From positions 1 to 38,369 of the forward strand of contig JADYUE010000022.1 of assembly GCA_021531615.1 (NCBI GenBank): DNA of 38,369 bases, given 5' to 3'. Position numbers and translations under genes: made by a program. Below the pieces are notes generated by a model. That model saw only the letters and a program-made list of their open reading frames with translations. It had not been told where the DNA came from and searched no databases. Each line of letters starts with the position of its first letter. Within the stretch, counting starts at the first letter, position 1. The DNA is from Fusobacterium varium (GTDB lineage: Bacteria > Fusobacteriota > Fusobacteriia > Fusobacteriales > Fusobacteriaceae). This document shows positions 1 to 7,267 of this stretch, piece after piece.

Positions 1-53
1 GCTCTACTTCCTATTCCAAAATAGCTTGTTTCATTTAAAATATATCTTGCCAT
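1..53 (-). CDS. Iron-containing alcohol dehydrogenase, FucO-like (5' end only)
   Basis: Only the first 17 complete codons are in the window, reading leftward from ATG at 51-53: MARYILNETSYFGIGSR. The ILNET-x-x-FG-x-G start resembles the N-terminus of lactaldehyde reductase FucO and related Fe-dependent group III alcohol dehydrogenases, which reduce lactaldehyde or other aldehydes with NAD(P)H in the cytoplasm. A strong ribosome site GGAGGG lies 7 bases upstream of the ATG. The catalytic metal-binding histidines lie outside the window, so the family call rests on a short match and substrate cannot be given. Confidence 0.6.
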   Translation of the reverse strand, partial: MARYILNETSYFGIGSR

Positions 54-75
54 ATTTTCCCTCCAAAATTTATTT

Positions 76-101
76 ATTATACTCCCTATACTTATAGTAT
101 A
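76..101 (-). promoter_or_regulatory. Possible promoter and palindromic operator of the alcohol dehydrogenase gene
   Basis: On the minus strand a TATAAT -10 box lies at 76-81, 22 bp upstream of the start codon. Just upstream is a perfect palindrome TATACT-TAT-AGTATA (87-101), positioned where a repressor could block RNA polymerase. No convincing -35 hexamer is seen at 17 bp. The palindrome could be chance in such AT-rich DNA. Confidence 0.35.
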
Positions 102-180
102 ATACAAAAATGTCATCTTGTGTACAAAATAATTTTTTATTTTACTTATTACTATATTTTAAGAATAAAAAAATCTTTTT

Positions 181-202
181 TTATTTTTATTCATATACAT
201 AT
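181..202 (-). repeat. Iteron-like 22-mer, copy 1
   Basis: Read on the minus strand this matches the window-wide motif (core TGTATATGAAYAAWAATAA) at every consensus base. It differs at only one base from copy 18 at 35989-36010. It lies in the gap between the rnf terminator and the alcohol dehydrogenase promoter. Confidence 0.7.
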
Positions 203-235
203 AATTATATCTACTTTACTAACTTAATAAATAAA

Positions 236-278
236 AAGAGATTAGAAAAACTGCTCTAAACAATTTATCTAACCTCTT
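236..278 (-). terminator. Terminator of the rnf operon
   Basis: Ten bases downstream of the rnfB stop, the minus strand forms an 11-bp near-perfect stem (268-278 pairs with 236-246, one mismatch) with a 21-base loop. It is followed by a T-rich run. Confidence 0.7.
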
Positions 279-287
279 TATTTTTTA

Positions 288-1289
288 CTAATCTCTTGTT
301 GCTACTACATTCATTTTAATAGCTTTTAATTTACATTTATCAAAGCATAATCCACAACCAATACATTTATCAGGATTTACTTTGTGTTTTCCTTTTAATT
401 CTCCTTCAATAGCACCAACTGGACACACTTTTGCACACATTGTACATCCTACACATTTATCTTCTATTATTTCAGCTTTCTTTATCTCTTTGATTTCGCT
501 TTTAATAGCTCCTGTAGGACATTTTCCTGCACATAATCCACATTGGATACATTTAGCTGGATCTATCTTAGCTAGGTTGTTTTCAACTGTGATAGCTCCA
601 ACTGGACATGCTTTTGCACATATTCCACAACCGATACAAGCTGTTGAACAAGCTTTTCTAGCAACTGCTCCTTTATCTTTAGAAGAACAAGCAACAGTAA
701 CTTTTTTATTTTGAGGTAGCATAGCTATAACTTTCTTAGGACAAGTTTTTTGACATAGTCCACAAGAGATACATTTATCTTCATTAACTTCTGCTATTCC
801 TCTTTCATTAACTTTGATAGCTCCAACTGGACATACTTTTTCACAGTCCCCATGTCCTAAACATGAGTAAACACATGATTTATCTCCACCTGCATAAAGC
901 ATCATAGCTGCACAAGTTTGTAATTCTCCATCAAATTCATATATCTTAGTTGTTTTAGTATTATCTCCTTGACATAATACTTTTGCAACTATCTTCTCAT
1001 CAGATACTTCTACAGATGCACCCATAATTTCTCCGATTTTAGCTGCTACAGCTCCTCCTCCTGGAGCACAAAGTGACATTGCTGCCCCTTCATTTACGAT
1101 AGCTGCTGCATATCCAGAACATCCTGGAAATCCACATCCTCCACAGTTTGCACCTGGAAGGACACCCATTATTGCTTCAATCTTAGGATCAACTTCAATC
1201 TCGAACTTCATTGAAGCAAATGCTAAGAATAACCCCATAGCAAGCCCTGTTAGTCCTAACACTATAGCAGGCATCATTATTGCTTCCAT
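288..1289 (-). CDS. rnfB: Rnf complex subunit B (polyferredoxin)
   Basis: This is the electron-entry subunit of the Rnf complex, the membrane enzyme that couples ferredoxin:NAD+ electron flow to Na+ or H+ pumping. It has one N-terminal membrane helix (about residues 4-24). Next comes the GANCGGCGFPGC cluster motif (Cys49, 52, 57), then a long ferredoxin-like region with six Cys-rich 4Fe-4S signatures (for example CISCGLCQKTCP, CIGCGICAKACP, CVGCTMCAKVCP). At 333 residues it is much longer than the roughly 190-residue E. coli protein and resembles the extended clostridial form. The ATG at 1287-1289 is chosen because GGAGGT (1294-1299) precedes it; a TTG farther upstream would overlap that site. 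It is the last gene of rnfCDGEAB. Confidence 0.95.
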   Translation of the reverse strand: MEAIMMPAIVLGLTGLAMGLFLAFASMKFEIEVDPKIEAIMGVLPGANCGGCGFPGCSGYAAAIVNEGAAMSLCAPGGGAVAAKIGEIMGASVEVSDEKIVAKVLCQGDNTKTTKIYEFDGELQTCAAMMLYAGGDKSCVYSCLGHGDCEKVCPVGAIKVNERGIAEVNEDKCISCGLCQKTCPKKVIAMLPQNKKVTVACSSKDKGAVARKACSTACIGCGICAKACPVGAITVENNLAKIDPAKCIQCGLCAGKCPTGAIKSEIKEIKKAEIIEDKCVGCTMCAKVCPVGAIEGELKGKHKVNPDKCIGCGLCFDKCKLKAIKMNVVATRD

Positions 1290-1306
1290 ATTAACCTCCA
1301 AAATAT

Positions 1307-1891
1307 TTATATTTGCATTCCACTGAATCCCATAAATGCCATTGCTAGTAATCCTGCTGAAATAAATGCAATAGGAATACCTTTAAATGGTGCTGGGATT
1401 GCTGAGTATTCTATTCTTTCTCTAATTCCTGCTAATAATACTAGTGCAAGTGAGAATCCAACAGCAACTGAGAATCCATTTACTAAAGTTTCAATAAAAT
1501 TATATCCTTCTTGAATATTAATAATTGCTACCCCTAGTACAGCACAGTTAGTTGTGATAAGAGGTAAGAATACTCCTAGAGCTTTATATAAACCTGGTGA
1601 TGTTTTAGCAATAGCCATTTCAACAAATTGAACTAGAGCTGCTATTATCAGGATAAAAGCTATAGTTTGTAGATATCCTAATCCAAATGGATCTAATAAA
1701 AAGTGATATACAAGCCAAGTTATTCCAGAAGCAATAGTAATAACAAATGTTACTGCCATTCCCATTCCTAAAGAAGCATCTACTTTTTTAGAAACTCCCA
1801 TAAATGGACAACATCCTAAGAACTTAGCAAAGATAACGTTATTTATAAAAATTGAACCTATAATAATACTAAAAAGACTTCCAAAACTCAC
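1307..1891 (-). CDS. rnfA: Rnf complex subunit A
   Basis: Integral membrane subunit of the Rnf ion-pumping ferredoxin:NAD+ oxidoreductase, paralogous to RnfE. The 194-residue protein is nearly all hydrophobic with about six membrane helices. It carries the conserved GCCPFMGVSKK segment near the start; paired cysteines of RnfA/RnfE are thought to ligate an iron-sulfur centre within the membrane. The start is GTG at 1889-1891 behind a GGGAGGG ribosome site. It follows rnfE with a 2-base gap and precedes rnfB by 17 bases, so the three are certainly co-transcribed. Confidence 0.95.
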   Translation of the reverse strand: MSFGSLFSIIIGSIFINNVIFAKFLGCCPFMGVSKKVDASLGMGMAVTFVITIASGITWLVYHFLLDPFGLGYLQTIAFILIIAALVQFVEMAIAKTSPGLYKALGVFLPLITTNCAVLGVAIINIQEGYNFIETLVNGFSVAVGFSLALVLLAGIRERIEYSAIPAPFKGIPIAFISAGLLAMAFMGFSGMQI

Positions 1892-1893
1892 GA

Positions 1894-2502
1894 TTATCCC
1901 TCCCTACTTTTTTTCATTTCAAGATAGTTTAGGAATGCTTTGATACAAGCTATTGTAAAGAAAGCTCCTGGAGCTAGTATGAATATAAGAGCTGGTGAAT
2001 AGCTAGCTGGTGTTACTCTCATACCAAATACTGTTCCATTTCCTAAGATTTCTCTAATAATTCCTAAAACTGTTAAAGAAAGAGTAAATCCAAGTCCTGA
2101 TCCAATTCCATCTAAGAAAGATGCAACTACACCATTTTTAGATGCAAAACTTTCTGCTCTTCCAAGTACGATACAGTTAACAACTATAAGAGGAATAAAT
2201 AGTCCCAACACTTTATAAAGATCAGGAGTATAAGCCTTCATTACCATTTCAACTATTGTAACTAGTGATGCAATTATCATAATAAAAGCTGGGATTCTTA
2301 CTTGATCTGGAATTAATTTCTTTAATGCAGAAATTATTAAGTTTGAAAAAGCAAGAACTGCAATAACTGCAAGTCCCATAGATAATCCATTCATAGCTGA
2401 ACTTGTTACCCCTAGTGTAGGACAAAGTCCTAAAAATAATACAAATATTGGGTTTTCTTTAAAAATTCCAGATACTATTATCTTTCCATAATTAGTTTTC
2501 AT
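1894..2502 (-). CDS. rnfE: Rnf complex subunit E
   Basis: Integral membrane subunit of the Rnf complex, 202 residues, with about six predicted membrane helices. The FLGLCPTLGVTSSA segment and the VNCIVLGRAE segment supply the conserved cysteines seen in RnfE/NqrD proteins. It abuts rnfG without a gap and is followed 2 bases later by rnfA. It is homologous to rnfA, and the pair form the pseudo-symmetric membrane core in this family. Confidence 0.95.
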   Translation of the reverse strand: MKTNYGKIIVSGIFKENPIFVLFLGLCPTLGVTSSAMNGLSMGLAVIAVLAFSNLIISALKKLIPDQVRIPAFIMIIASLVTIVEMVMKAYTPDLYKVLGLFIPLIVVNCIVLGRAESFASKNGVVASFLDGIGSGLGFTLSLTVLGIIREILGNGTVFGMRVTPASYSPALIFILAPGAFFTIACIKAFLNYLEMKKSREG

Positions 2503-3036
2503 CTATTTTCTCACCCCGTTTTCATAAGCTGTCAATGTTCTCATTAAACCATCATAAACAGCTTTTGGAGATATTGTTGCTCCTGCGAAAGCGTCAACAG
2601 ATTTATTGAATTCATGAGTTTTATCTTCTCCAATCCAGTGATCTTGCCACTCTCTCTCTTGAACTTTAGCTCCTAGTCCTGGAGTTTCTTGACATCCTAT
2701 GATATCCATTCCAGCTATTTTACCATCTTTTGTTATTCCCATAACCCATTTAATATCTCCACCATATCCTGGTTGAGCTACAGTTGTAACATATCCTACA
2801 AGCTCTCCACCTTCATTATACCCTGGTATAAATTCAAGTCCTTCAGTTGTAACAGCTTCATCTTGTTTAAAGCTTTTTGCTACAGATAGAACTTTCATTC
2901 TAGCTTGGTTTACTGTTTTTAATTCATTTTCTTGAATTACAGTTTTAGTAAAGTCGTTTACAGCTCCTAAAACTCCTGCTGAAACAGCTGCAATTATTAA
3001 AAGAACTGCTCCATAGTGCACAAATCTATTTTTCAT
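2503..3036 (-). CDS. rnfG: Rnf complex subunit G (covalent FMN)
   Basis: Membrane-anchored flavoprotein of the Rnf complex, 177 residues. An N-terminal hydrophobic helix (about residues 8-26) anchors a domain outside the inner membrane. The DAFAGATISPKAVYDGL segment near the C-terminus contains the (S/A)GAT motif whose threonine carries covalently bound FMN in RnfG/NqrC. The start overlaps the end of rnfD by 11 bases, indicating translational coupling. Confidence 0.95.
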   Translation of the reverse strand: MKNRFVHYGAVLLIIAAVSAGVLGAVNDFTKTVIQENELKTVNQARMKVLSVAKSFKQDEAVTTEGLEFIPGYNEGGELVGYVTTVAQPGYGGDIKWVMGITKDGKIAGMDIIGCQETPGLGAKVQEREWQDHWIGEDKTHEFNKSVDAFAGATISPKAVYDGLMRTLTAYENGVRK

Positions 3037-3967
3037 TAGACTTCACCTCACCAAATTTTTTAGGCTTAGTATATCTATTGATTAAAGGTACTACTCCATT
3101 CATAATAAGAATTGAGTAAGCAACACCTTCAGGATATCCACCTTTCATTCTAATTAGTGATATTAATAATCCTAATAGTAAAGCAAATATAATTTTTCCT
3201 TTTTCTGTATGAGGACTTGTTACCATATCAGTTGCCATGAAGAAAGCTCCTAAGAATAATCCTCCAGAAAGAATATGCATTACAGGATCTCCACCCATAG
3301 CCCAAGTAAGTACAAATACTGTACCAATTATTATTGCAGGAACTTTCCAATCTATTTGTTTTTTATAGATTAAGTATACTCCTCCAATTAATAGAGCTAG
3401 TGCAGAAGTTTCTCCTAAACATCCTCCCATTTTTCCAATAAGAGCTTGTACATATTGGTTTCCTTCAGCTATTAGCATAGGATCTGCTGAAAGTCCTCTC
3501 ATTGAAGTAAGAACTGTAGCTCCTCCCTTTCCATCTAATGTGAAAGTTGTGATAGCTACTGGCCATGAAGCTTGAACAAATGCTCTTCCTACTAATGCAG
3601 GGTTGAATACGTTATGTCCTAGCCCTCCAAAAACCATTTTTCCAAGAGCTATAGCTACTACTGAGCCAACTATAACATAAGGTAAAGCCATGTTTACTGG
3701 AATAACGAAAGAAAATAAAATTCCTGTTAGAACAGCACTTCCATCAAATACTGATATCTCCTGTCCCATTACTTTTTGACAAACAAACTCTGTAACAATA
3801 CATGATAAAATAGCAACTGCTGTTACAATTACGGCTCTGATTCCGAATACATAAACAGCAACTAAAAATGCTGGTATCAATGCTATTATTACATCATACA
3901 TTACTTTTTCAACTGTTTCTGATGTTCTTATATGAGGTGATGGCCCCATTTTTAAAATACTAGACAC
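3026..3967 (-). CDS. rnfD: Rnf complex subunit D (membrane flavoprotein)
   Basis: Large integral membrane subunit of Rnf (313 residues, about nine to ten helices), homologous to NqrB and thought to form part of the ion path. It opens with the typical SPHIRTSETVEKVMYDV segment. It holds the conserved GHNVFNPALVGRAF loop and the ATDMVTSPHTEKG segment near the C-terminus. It is the second gene of the operon, 29 bases after rnfC and overlapping rnfG. Confidence 0.95.
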   Translation of the reverse strand: MSSILKMGPSPHIRTSETVEKVMYDVIIALIPAFLVAVYVFGIRAVIVTAVAILSCIVTEFVCQKVMGQEISVFDGSAVLTGILFSFVIPVNMALPYVIVGSVVAIALGKMVFGGLGHNVFNPALVGRAFVQASWPVAITTFTLDGKGGATVLTSMRGLSADPMLIAEGNQYVQALIGKMGGCLGETSALALLIGGVYLIYKKQIDWKVPAIIIGTVFVLTWAMGGDPVMHILSGGLFLGAFFMATDMVTSPHTEKGKIIFALLLGLLISLIRMKGGYPEGVAYSILIMNGVVPLINRYTKPKKFGEVKSNEK

Positions 3968-3996
3968 TTGTACCCTCCTAATAACCTAAATTTCTT

Positions 3997-5307
3997 TTAT
4001 TTTTTCATTGCTCTTAATTTTGATTTACCGATTTTAATAGCTTCTGTTAATGGTCTATTAGCTGGACAGATATAAGCACATGAACCACATTCAATACAAT
4101 CCATTAAGTTATATTTTCCAATCTCTTCCCATTGCTCAAAAGCTGCTAATCTTGCAAACATAAGAGGTTCAAGTCCCATAGGACAAGCTCCTACACATTT
4201 TCCACAACCGATACAAGCTTTTGGTTTGTATGGGTTTGTCTCTTCTTTTGTAAGTGCAAGAAGTCCAGAAGTTCCTTTAATAACAGGAGCTTCTTCAGAG
4301 AATTGAGCCATTCCCATCATAGGTCCTCCCATTACAAGTTTATCTACTATCTCTCTGTTTACTCCACAGTGATCTAGTATATAAGAGAACGGTGTTCCTA
4401 TTGCTACCTTAACATTTTTTGGATTAGCTATTGCTTTTCCTGAAACTGTAACAACTTTTTCAATTAGAGGAATTCCATTTACTAATCCTTCATAGATTGC
4501 AGCTGCTGTACCAGTGTTTTGAACAACTACTCCTACAGCTGATGGAAGTTTTCCAGATGGAACTTCTCTATTTAAAACTGCTTTAATTAATTGTTTTTCT
4601 CCTCCTTGAGGATATTTTGTTTTTAAAGGTGCAATCTCAATTCCTGTACCCTCTGCTGCTTTTTTCATAGAAGCTATAGCTTCAGGTTTATTTTCTTCAA
4701 TACCAACAATTGCTGTTTCTACACCTAGAATTTTTTTAATGATTTTAATACCATTAATTATGCTTTCTGGATGCTCAAGCATAAGTCTATTATCTGAGTT
4801 TAAGTATGGCTCACACTCTGCTCCGTTTAATAGTAAAGTATCGATTTTTACATCTGCTGGTGGATTAAGTTTTACATGAGTAGGGAAGCTTGCTCCTCCA
4901 ATACCTACTATTCCTTTCTCTCTGATCATTGCTAATAAATCTTTTTTGTCAGCAGTTTCCCAATTTTCAATTTTTGGTAACTCTGCCCAAGTTTCTTCTC
5001 CATCATTTTCAATCATGATAGTTTTAATTCTTCCCATTAGTGGAAATACATGTTCTTCTATTTTCTTTACTGTTCCACTTACTGGTGAATGTATAGGAGA
5101 TGTTAAAAATCCTTGAGAGTCAGCAATCTTTTGACCTTTAAGAACTTTATCTCCAATTGCTACTATTGGATCTAGTGGTGATCCTATATGTTGTAATAAA
5201 GCTATATACAACATCTTTGGTGCTGCTAGTTTTTCAACTGGCATATTTTCTGTCTGAAGTTTATTTTCAGGCGGATGTACTCCTCCTCTGAAACCAAAAA
5301 ATCTCAT
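3997..5307 (-). CDS. rnfC: Rnf complex subunit C (NADH/FMN and 4Fe-4S)
   Basis: Peripheral subunit of Rnf that exchanges electrons with NAD(H). The 436-residue protein begins with GGVHPPENK. It carries the Rossmann-like glycine-rich GIVGIGGASFPTHVKL segment (flavin/NADH site of the Nuo51/RnfC fold). It ends with two 4Fe-4S motifs, CIGCGKCVGACP and CIECGSCAYICP. It lacks the long Ala/Lys-rich C-terminal tail found in E. coli RsxC, as in clostridial RnfC. It is the first gene of the operon, with its own promoter at 5344-5372 and a good GGAG ribosome site. Confidence 0.95.
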   Translation of the reverse strand: MRFFGFRGGVHPPENKLQTENMPVEKLAAPKMLYIALLQHIGSPLDPIVAIGDKVLKGQKIADSQGFLTSPIHSPVSGTVKKIEEHVFPLMGRIKTIMIENDGEETWAELPKIENWETADKKDLLAMIREKGIVGIGGASFPTHVKLNPPADVKIDTLLLNGAECEPYLNSDNRLMLEHPESIINGIKIIKKILGVETAIVGIEENKPEAIASMKKAAEGTGIEIAPLKTKYPQGGEKQLIKAVLNREVPSGKLPSAVGVVVQNTGTAAAIYEGLVNGIPLIEKVVTVSGKAIANPKNVKVAIGTPFSYILDHCGVNREIVDKLVMGGPMMGMAQFSEEAPVIKGTSGLLALTKEETNPYKPKACIGCGKCVGACPMGLEPLMFARLAAFEQWEEIGKYNLMDCIECGSCAYICPANRPLTEAIKIGKSKLRAMKK

Positions 5308-5343
5308 ATGAATCTCCTTTCGTAAAGTTAATTTCTACTAATC

Positions 5344-5372
5344 AGTTTACCACATTTATGTCCATTTAACAA
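5344..5372 (-). promoter_or_regulatory. Promoter of the rnfCDGEAB operon
   Basis: On the minus strand TTGTTA (5367-5372) and TAAACT (5344-5349) are separated by exactly 17 bp, about 37 bp upstream of the rnfC start codon, in the 97-bp gap after pth. Confidence 0.6.
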
Positions 5373-5404
5373 TATCTTTTCGCATTTTTTTGAATTCTAT
5401 CTTT

Positions 5405-5965
5405 TTACTTTTTGTTGTATTTCTGCATTATTCTGCCTAATTCAATATCAGCAACCATATCTAAGGCACATTTAGAAGCATTCTTTATCATTTCATCTAC
5501 TGCCTCTTGTTCAATTTTATCAAACTGACCTAAGACAAAATCTATGGTATCATTTTTACTTTTTCCTATTCCACATTTTATACGTAAAAATTCATCTCCT
5601 AGATGAGATATAATAGATTTTATTCCATTATGTCCCCCTGAGCTTCCCTTCTCTTTTACTCTCAATTTTCCAACTGGTAGATCCATATCATCATAGATAA
5701 CTATCATATCTTTCTTAGGATCAATCTTATAAAAGTTTACTACTGCTACTATGGAATTACCACTTAAATTCATAAAAGTCAATGGCTTTAAAAATAAAAC
5801 TTTTTCTCCATCAATTGTCTTTTCACTAAGTAACCCTTGAAATTTCTCTCTTTCCATAGTAATATTTAGTTCTTTTTGTAAATTATTAATAACTTCAAAC
5901 CCCACATTGTGTCTTGTCTTAGCATATTTATCTCCAGGGTTTCCAAGTCCAACTACTAATTTCAT
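5405..5965 (-). CDS. pth: Peptidyl-tRNA hydrolase
   Basis: Cytoplasmic esterase that releases peptides from peptidyl-tRNA dropped by the ribosome. The 186-residue length is normal. The N-terminus KLVVGLGNPGDKYAKTRHNVGFEV holds the conserved Asn of GLGNPG and the catalytic His of RHNVG. FMNLSG, YDDMDLP and GSSGGHNGIKS are the other family signatures. It lies between a hairpin after sdaA (5994-6021) and the rnf promoter, so it may be its own unit. Confidence 0.97.
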   Translation of the reverse strand: MKLVVGLGNPGDKYAKTRHNVGFEVINNLQKELNITMEREKFQGLLSEKTIDGEKVLFLKPLTFMNLSGNSIVAVVNFYKIDPKKDMIVIYDDMDLPVGKLRVKEKGSSGGHNGIKSIISHLGDEFLRIKCGIGKSKNDTIDFVLGQFDKIEQEAVDEMIKNASKCALDMVADIELGRIMQKYNKK

Positions 5966-5993
5966 ATCATCTTCCTTTCTCTATAAAAGTTTA

Positions 5994-6021
5994 AAGAGGA
6001 AAACTACATAGTTTTCCTCTT
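5994..6021 (-). terminator. Hairpin after sdaA
   Basis: A 13-base inverted repeat (5994-6006 with 6009-6021) lies 20 bases past the sdaA stop. On the minus strand it is followed by TTTAAACTTTT, an imperfect T tract, so termination is probably partial. Confidence 0.6.
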
Positions 6022-6041
6022 ATCAACTTTTCAATTATTTT

Positions 6042-7250
6042 TTAACATTCTGCATTAAACCGAAATTTTGCCAATCCACCTAAAGATGTCTCTTTATACT
6101 CTTGTTTCAAATCCTTTCCTGTTTCACCCATAGTTATTACAACTTGGTCAAAAGAAACAGTGTGTTTTCCATCTGTGTATAAGCTATATGCTGCTGAATC
6201 TAAAGCTCTTGCTGAGGCAGCTGCATTTCTCTCTATACAAGGGATTTGAACATATCCACCAACAGGATCACAAGTCAATCCTAGATGGTGTTCTAAAGCC
6301 ATCTCTGCTGCATACTCTATCTGATCTAGAGAACCTCCTAATAGGAAACATGCCATTCCTGCTGCCATTGCACAAGCTGTTCCAACCTCTGCTTGACAAC
6401 CTCCCTCAGCACCTGATATAGTTGCATTTTCTTTAACTATATTTCCTATAAGTCCAGCTACTGCTAAACCTTTTAAAATCTCTTTCTCTGAAAGTTCATA
6501 TTCCTCTCTCAAAGCATACATAAGCCCTGGAATTATTCCACAAGCTCCACAAGTTGGGGCTGTAACAACTTTTCCTCCAGCTCCATTTTCCTCTGCAACT
6601 GCTAAAGTATAAGCAAATATTCTACCAAGAAATCCTCCTCTGCTGTGATTATTTCTTGCTTTTCTATAAAATCCTTGAGCTCTTCTCGAAAGTTTCAATG
6701 TTCCAGGAAGTACACCTGTTTTATCAATTCCTCTTTCAACAGCCTCTGACATAGCATCCCAAATGATTTTTAAGAAGTCAAATATTCCCTCTCCTTCAAA
6801 CTCTGTTACATACTCCCAATACTCTTTTCTCTCTCTTTCACACCAATTTTTAATATCTTCCATCTTTGAATATGGATAGATTTTTGATGAGGCTCTTCTC
6901 TCTTGTCCAAGCTCCATTATAGTTCCTCCACCTACTGAAAATACTAGCCATTCATCTAACATAGCTCCATTTTCATCATAGGCTCTAAACTTCATTCCGT
7001 TAGTGTGATAGTCATAAACCACTTCTGGTAGCCATTTTATCTCTACTGGAATTGGTTTTAAAGTTTCAATTATTATCCAGTCTGTAAGATGACCTTTTCC
7101 TGTAAGAGCTAGAGATCCGTATAATTCTACCTCATATCTTGCTGCCTTTGGATTTTTTTCCTTAAATTTTTTAGCTGCTCTTTCTGGTCCAATAGTATGT
7201 GAACTAGATGGTCCATTTCCCACTTTAAAAAGTTCTCTTAGAGAATCCAT
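6042..7250 (-). CDS. sdaA: L-serine ammonia-lyase (iron-sulfur, single chain)
   Basis: Converts L-serine to pyruvate and ammonia, an energy-yielding step for amino-acid fermenters. The beta domain is N-terminal (LFKVGNGPSSSHTIGPERA). The alpha domain follows with APTCGACGIIPG, SGAEGGCQAEVGTACAMAAG and CDPVGGYVQIPCIERNA, which supply the conserved cysteines for the oxygen-sensitive 4Fe-4S cluster. At 402 residues it is shorter than E. coli SdaA (454). It starts at ATG 7248-7250 behind AGGAGGG and lies only 17 bases after pheT, so it is likely co-transcribed with pheST. Confidence 0.93.
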   Translation of the reverse strand: MDSLRELFKVGNGPSSSHTIGPERAAKKFKEKNPKAARYEVELYGSLALTGKGHLTDWIIIETLKPIPVEIKWLPEVVYDYHTNGMKFRAYDENGAMLDEWLVFSVGGGTIMELGQERRASSKIYPYSKMEDIKNWCERERKEYWEYVTEFEGEGIFDFLKIIWDAMSEAVERGIDKTGVLPGTLKLSRRAQGFYRKARNNHSRGGFLGRIFAYTLAVAEENGAGGKVVTAPTCGACGIIPGLMYALREEYELSEKEILKGLAVAGLIGNIVKENATISGAEGGCQAEVGTACAMAAGMACFLLGGSLDQIEYAAEMALEHHLGLTCDPVGGYVQIPCIERNAAASARALDSAAYSLYTDGKHTVSFDQVVITMGETGKDLKQEYKETSLGGLAKFRFNAEC

Positions 7251-7267
7251 TTGTGTCCCTCCTAATG

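Noticed and set aside
382-714. Open frame antisense to rnfB with repeating Pro/His/Ala pattern
   Set aside because: The repetition is the complement of the ferredoxin Cys motifs in rnfB.
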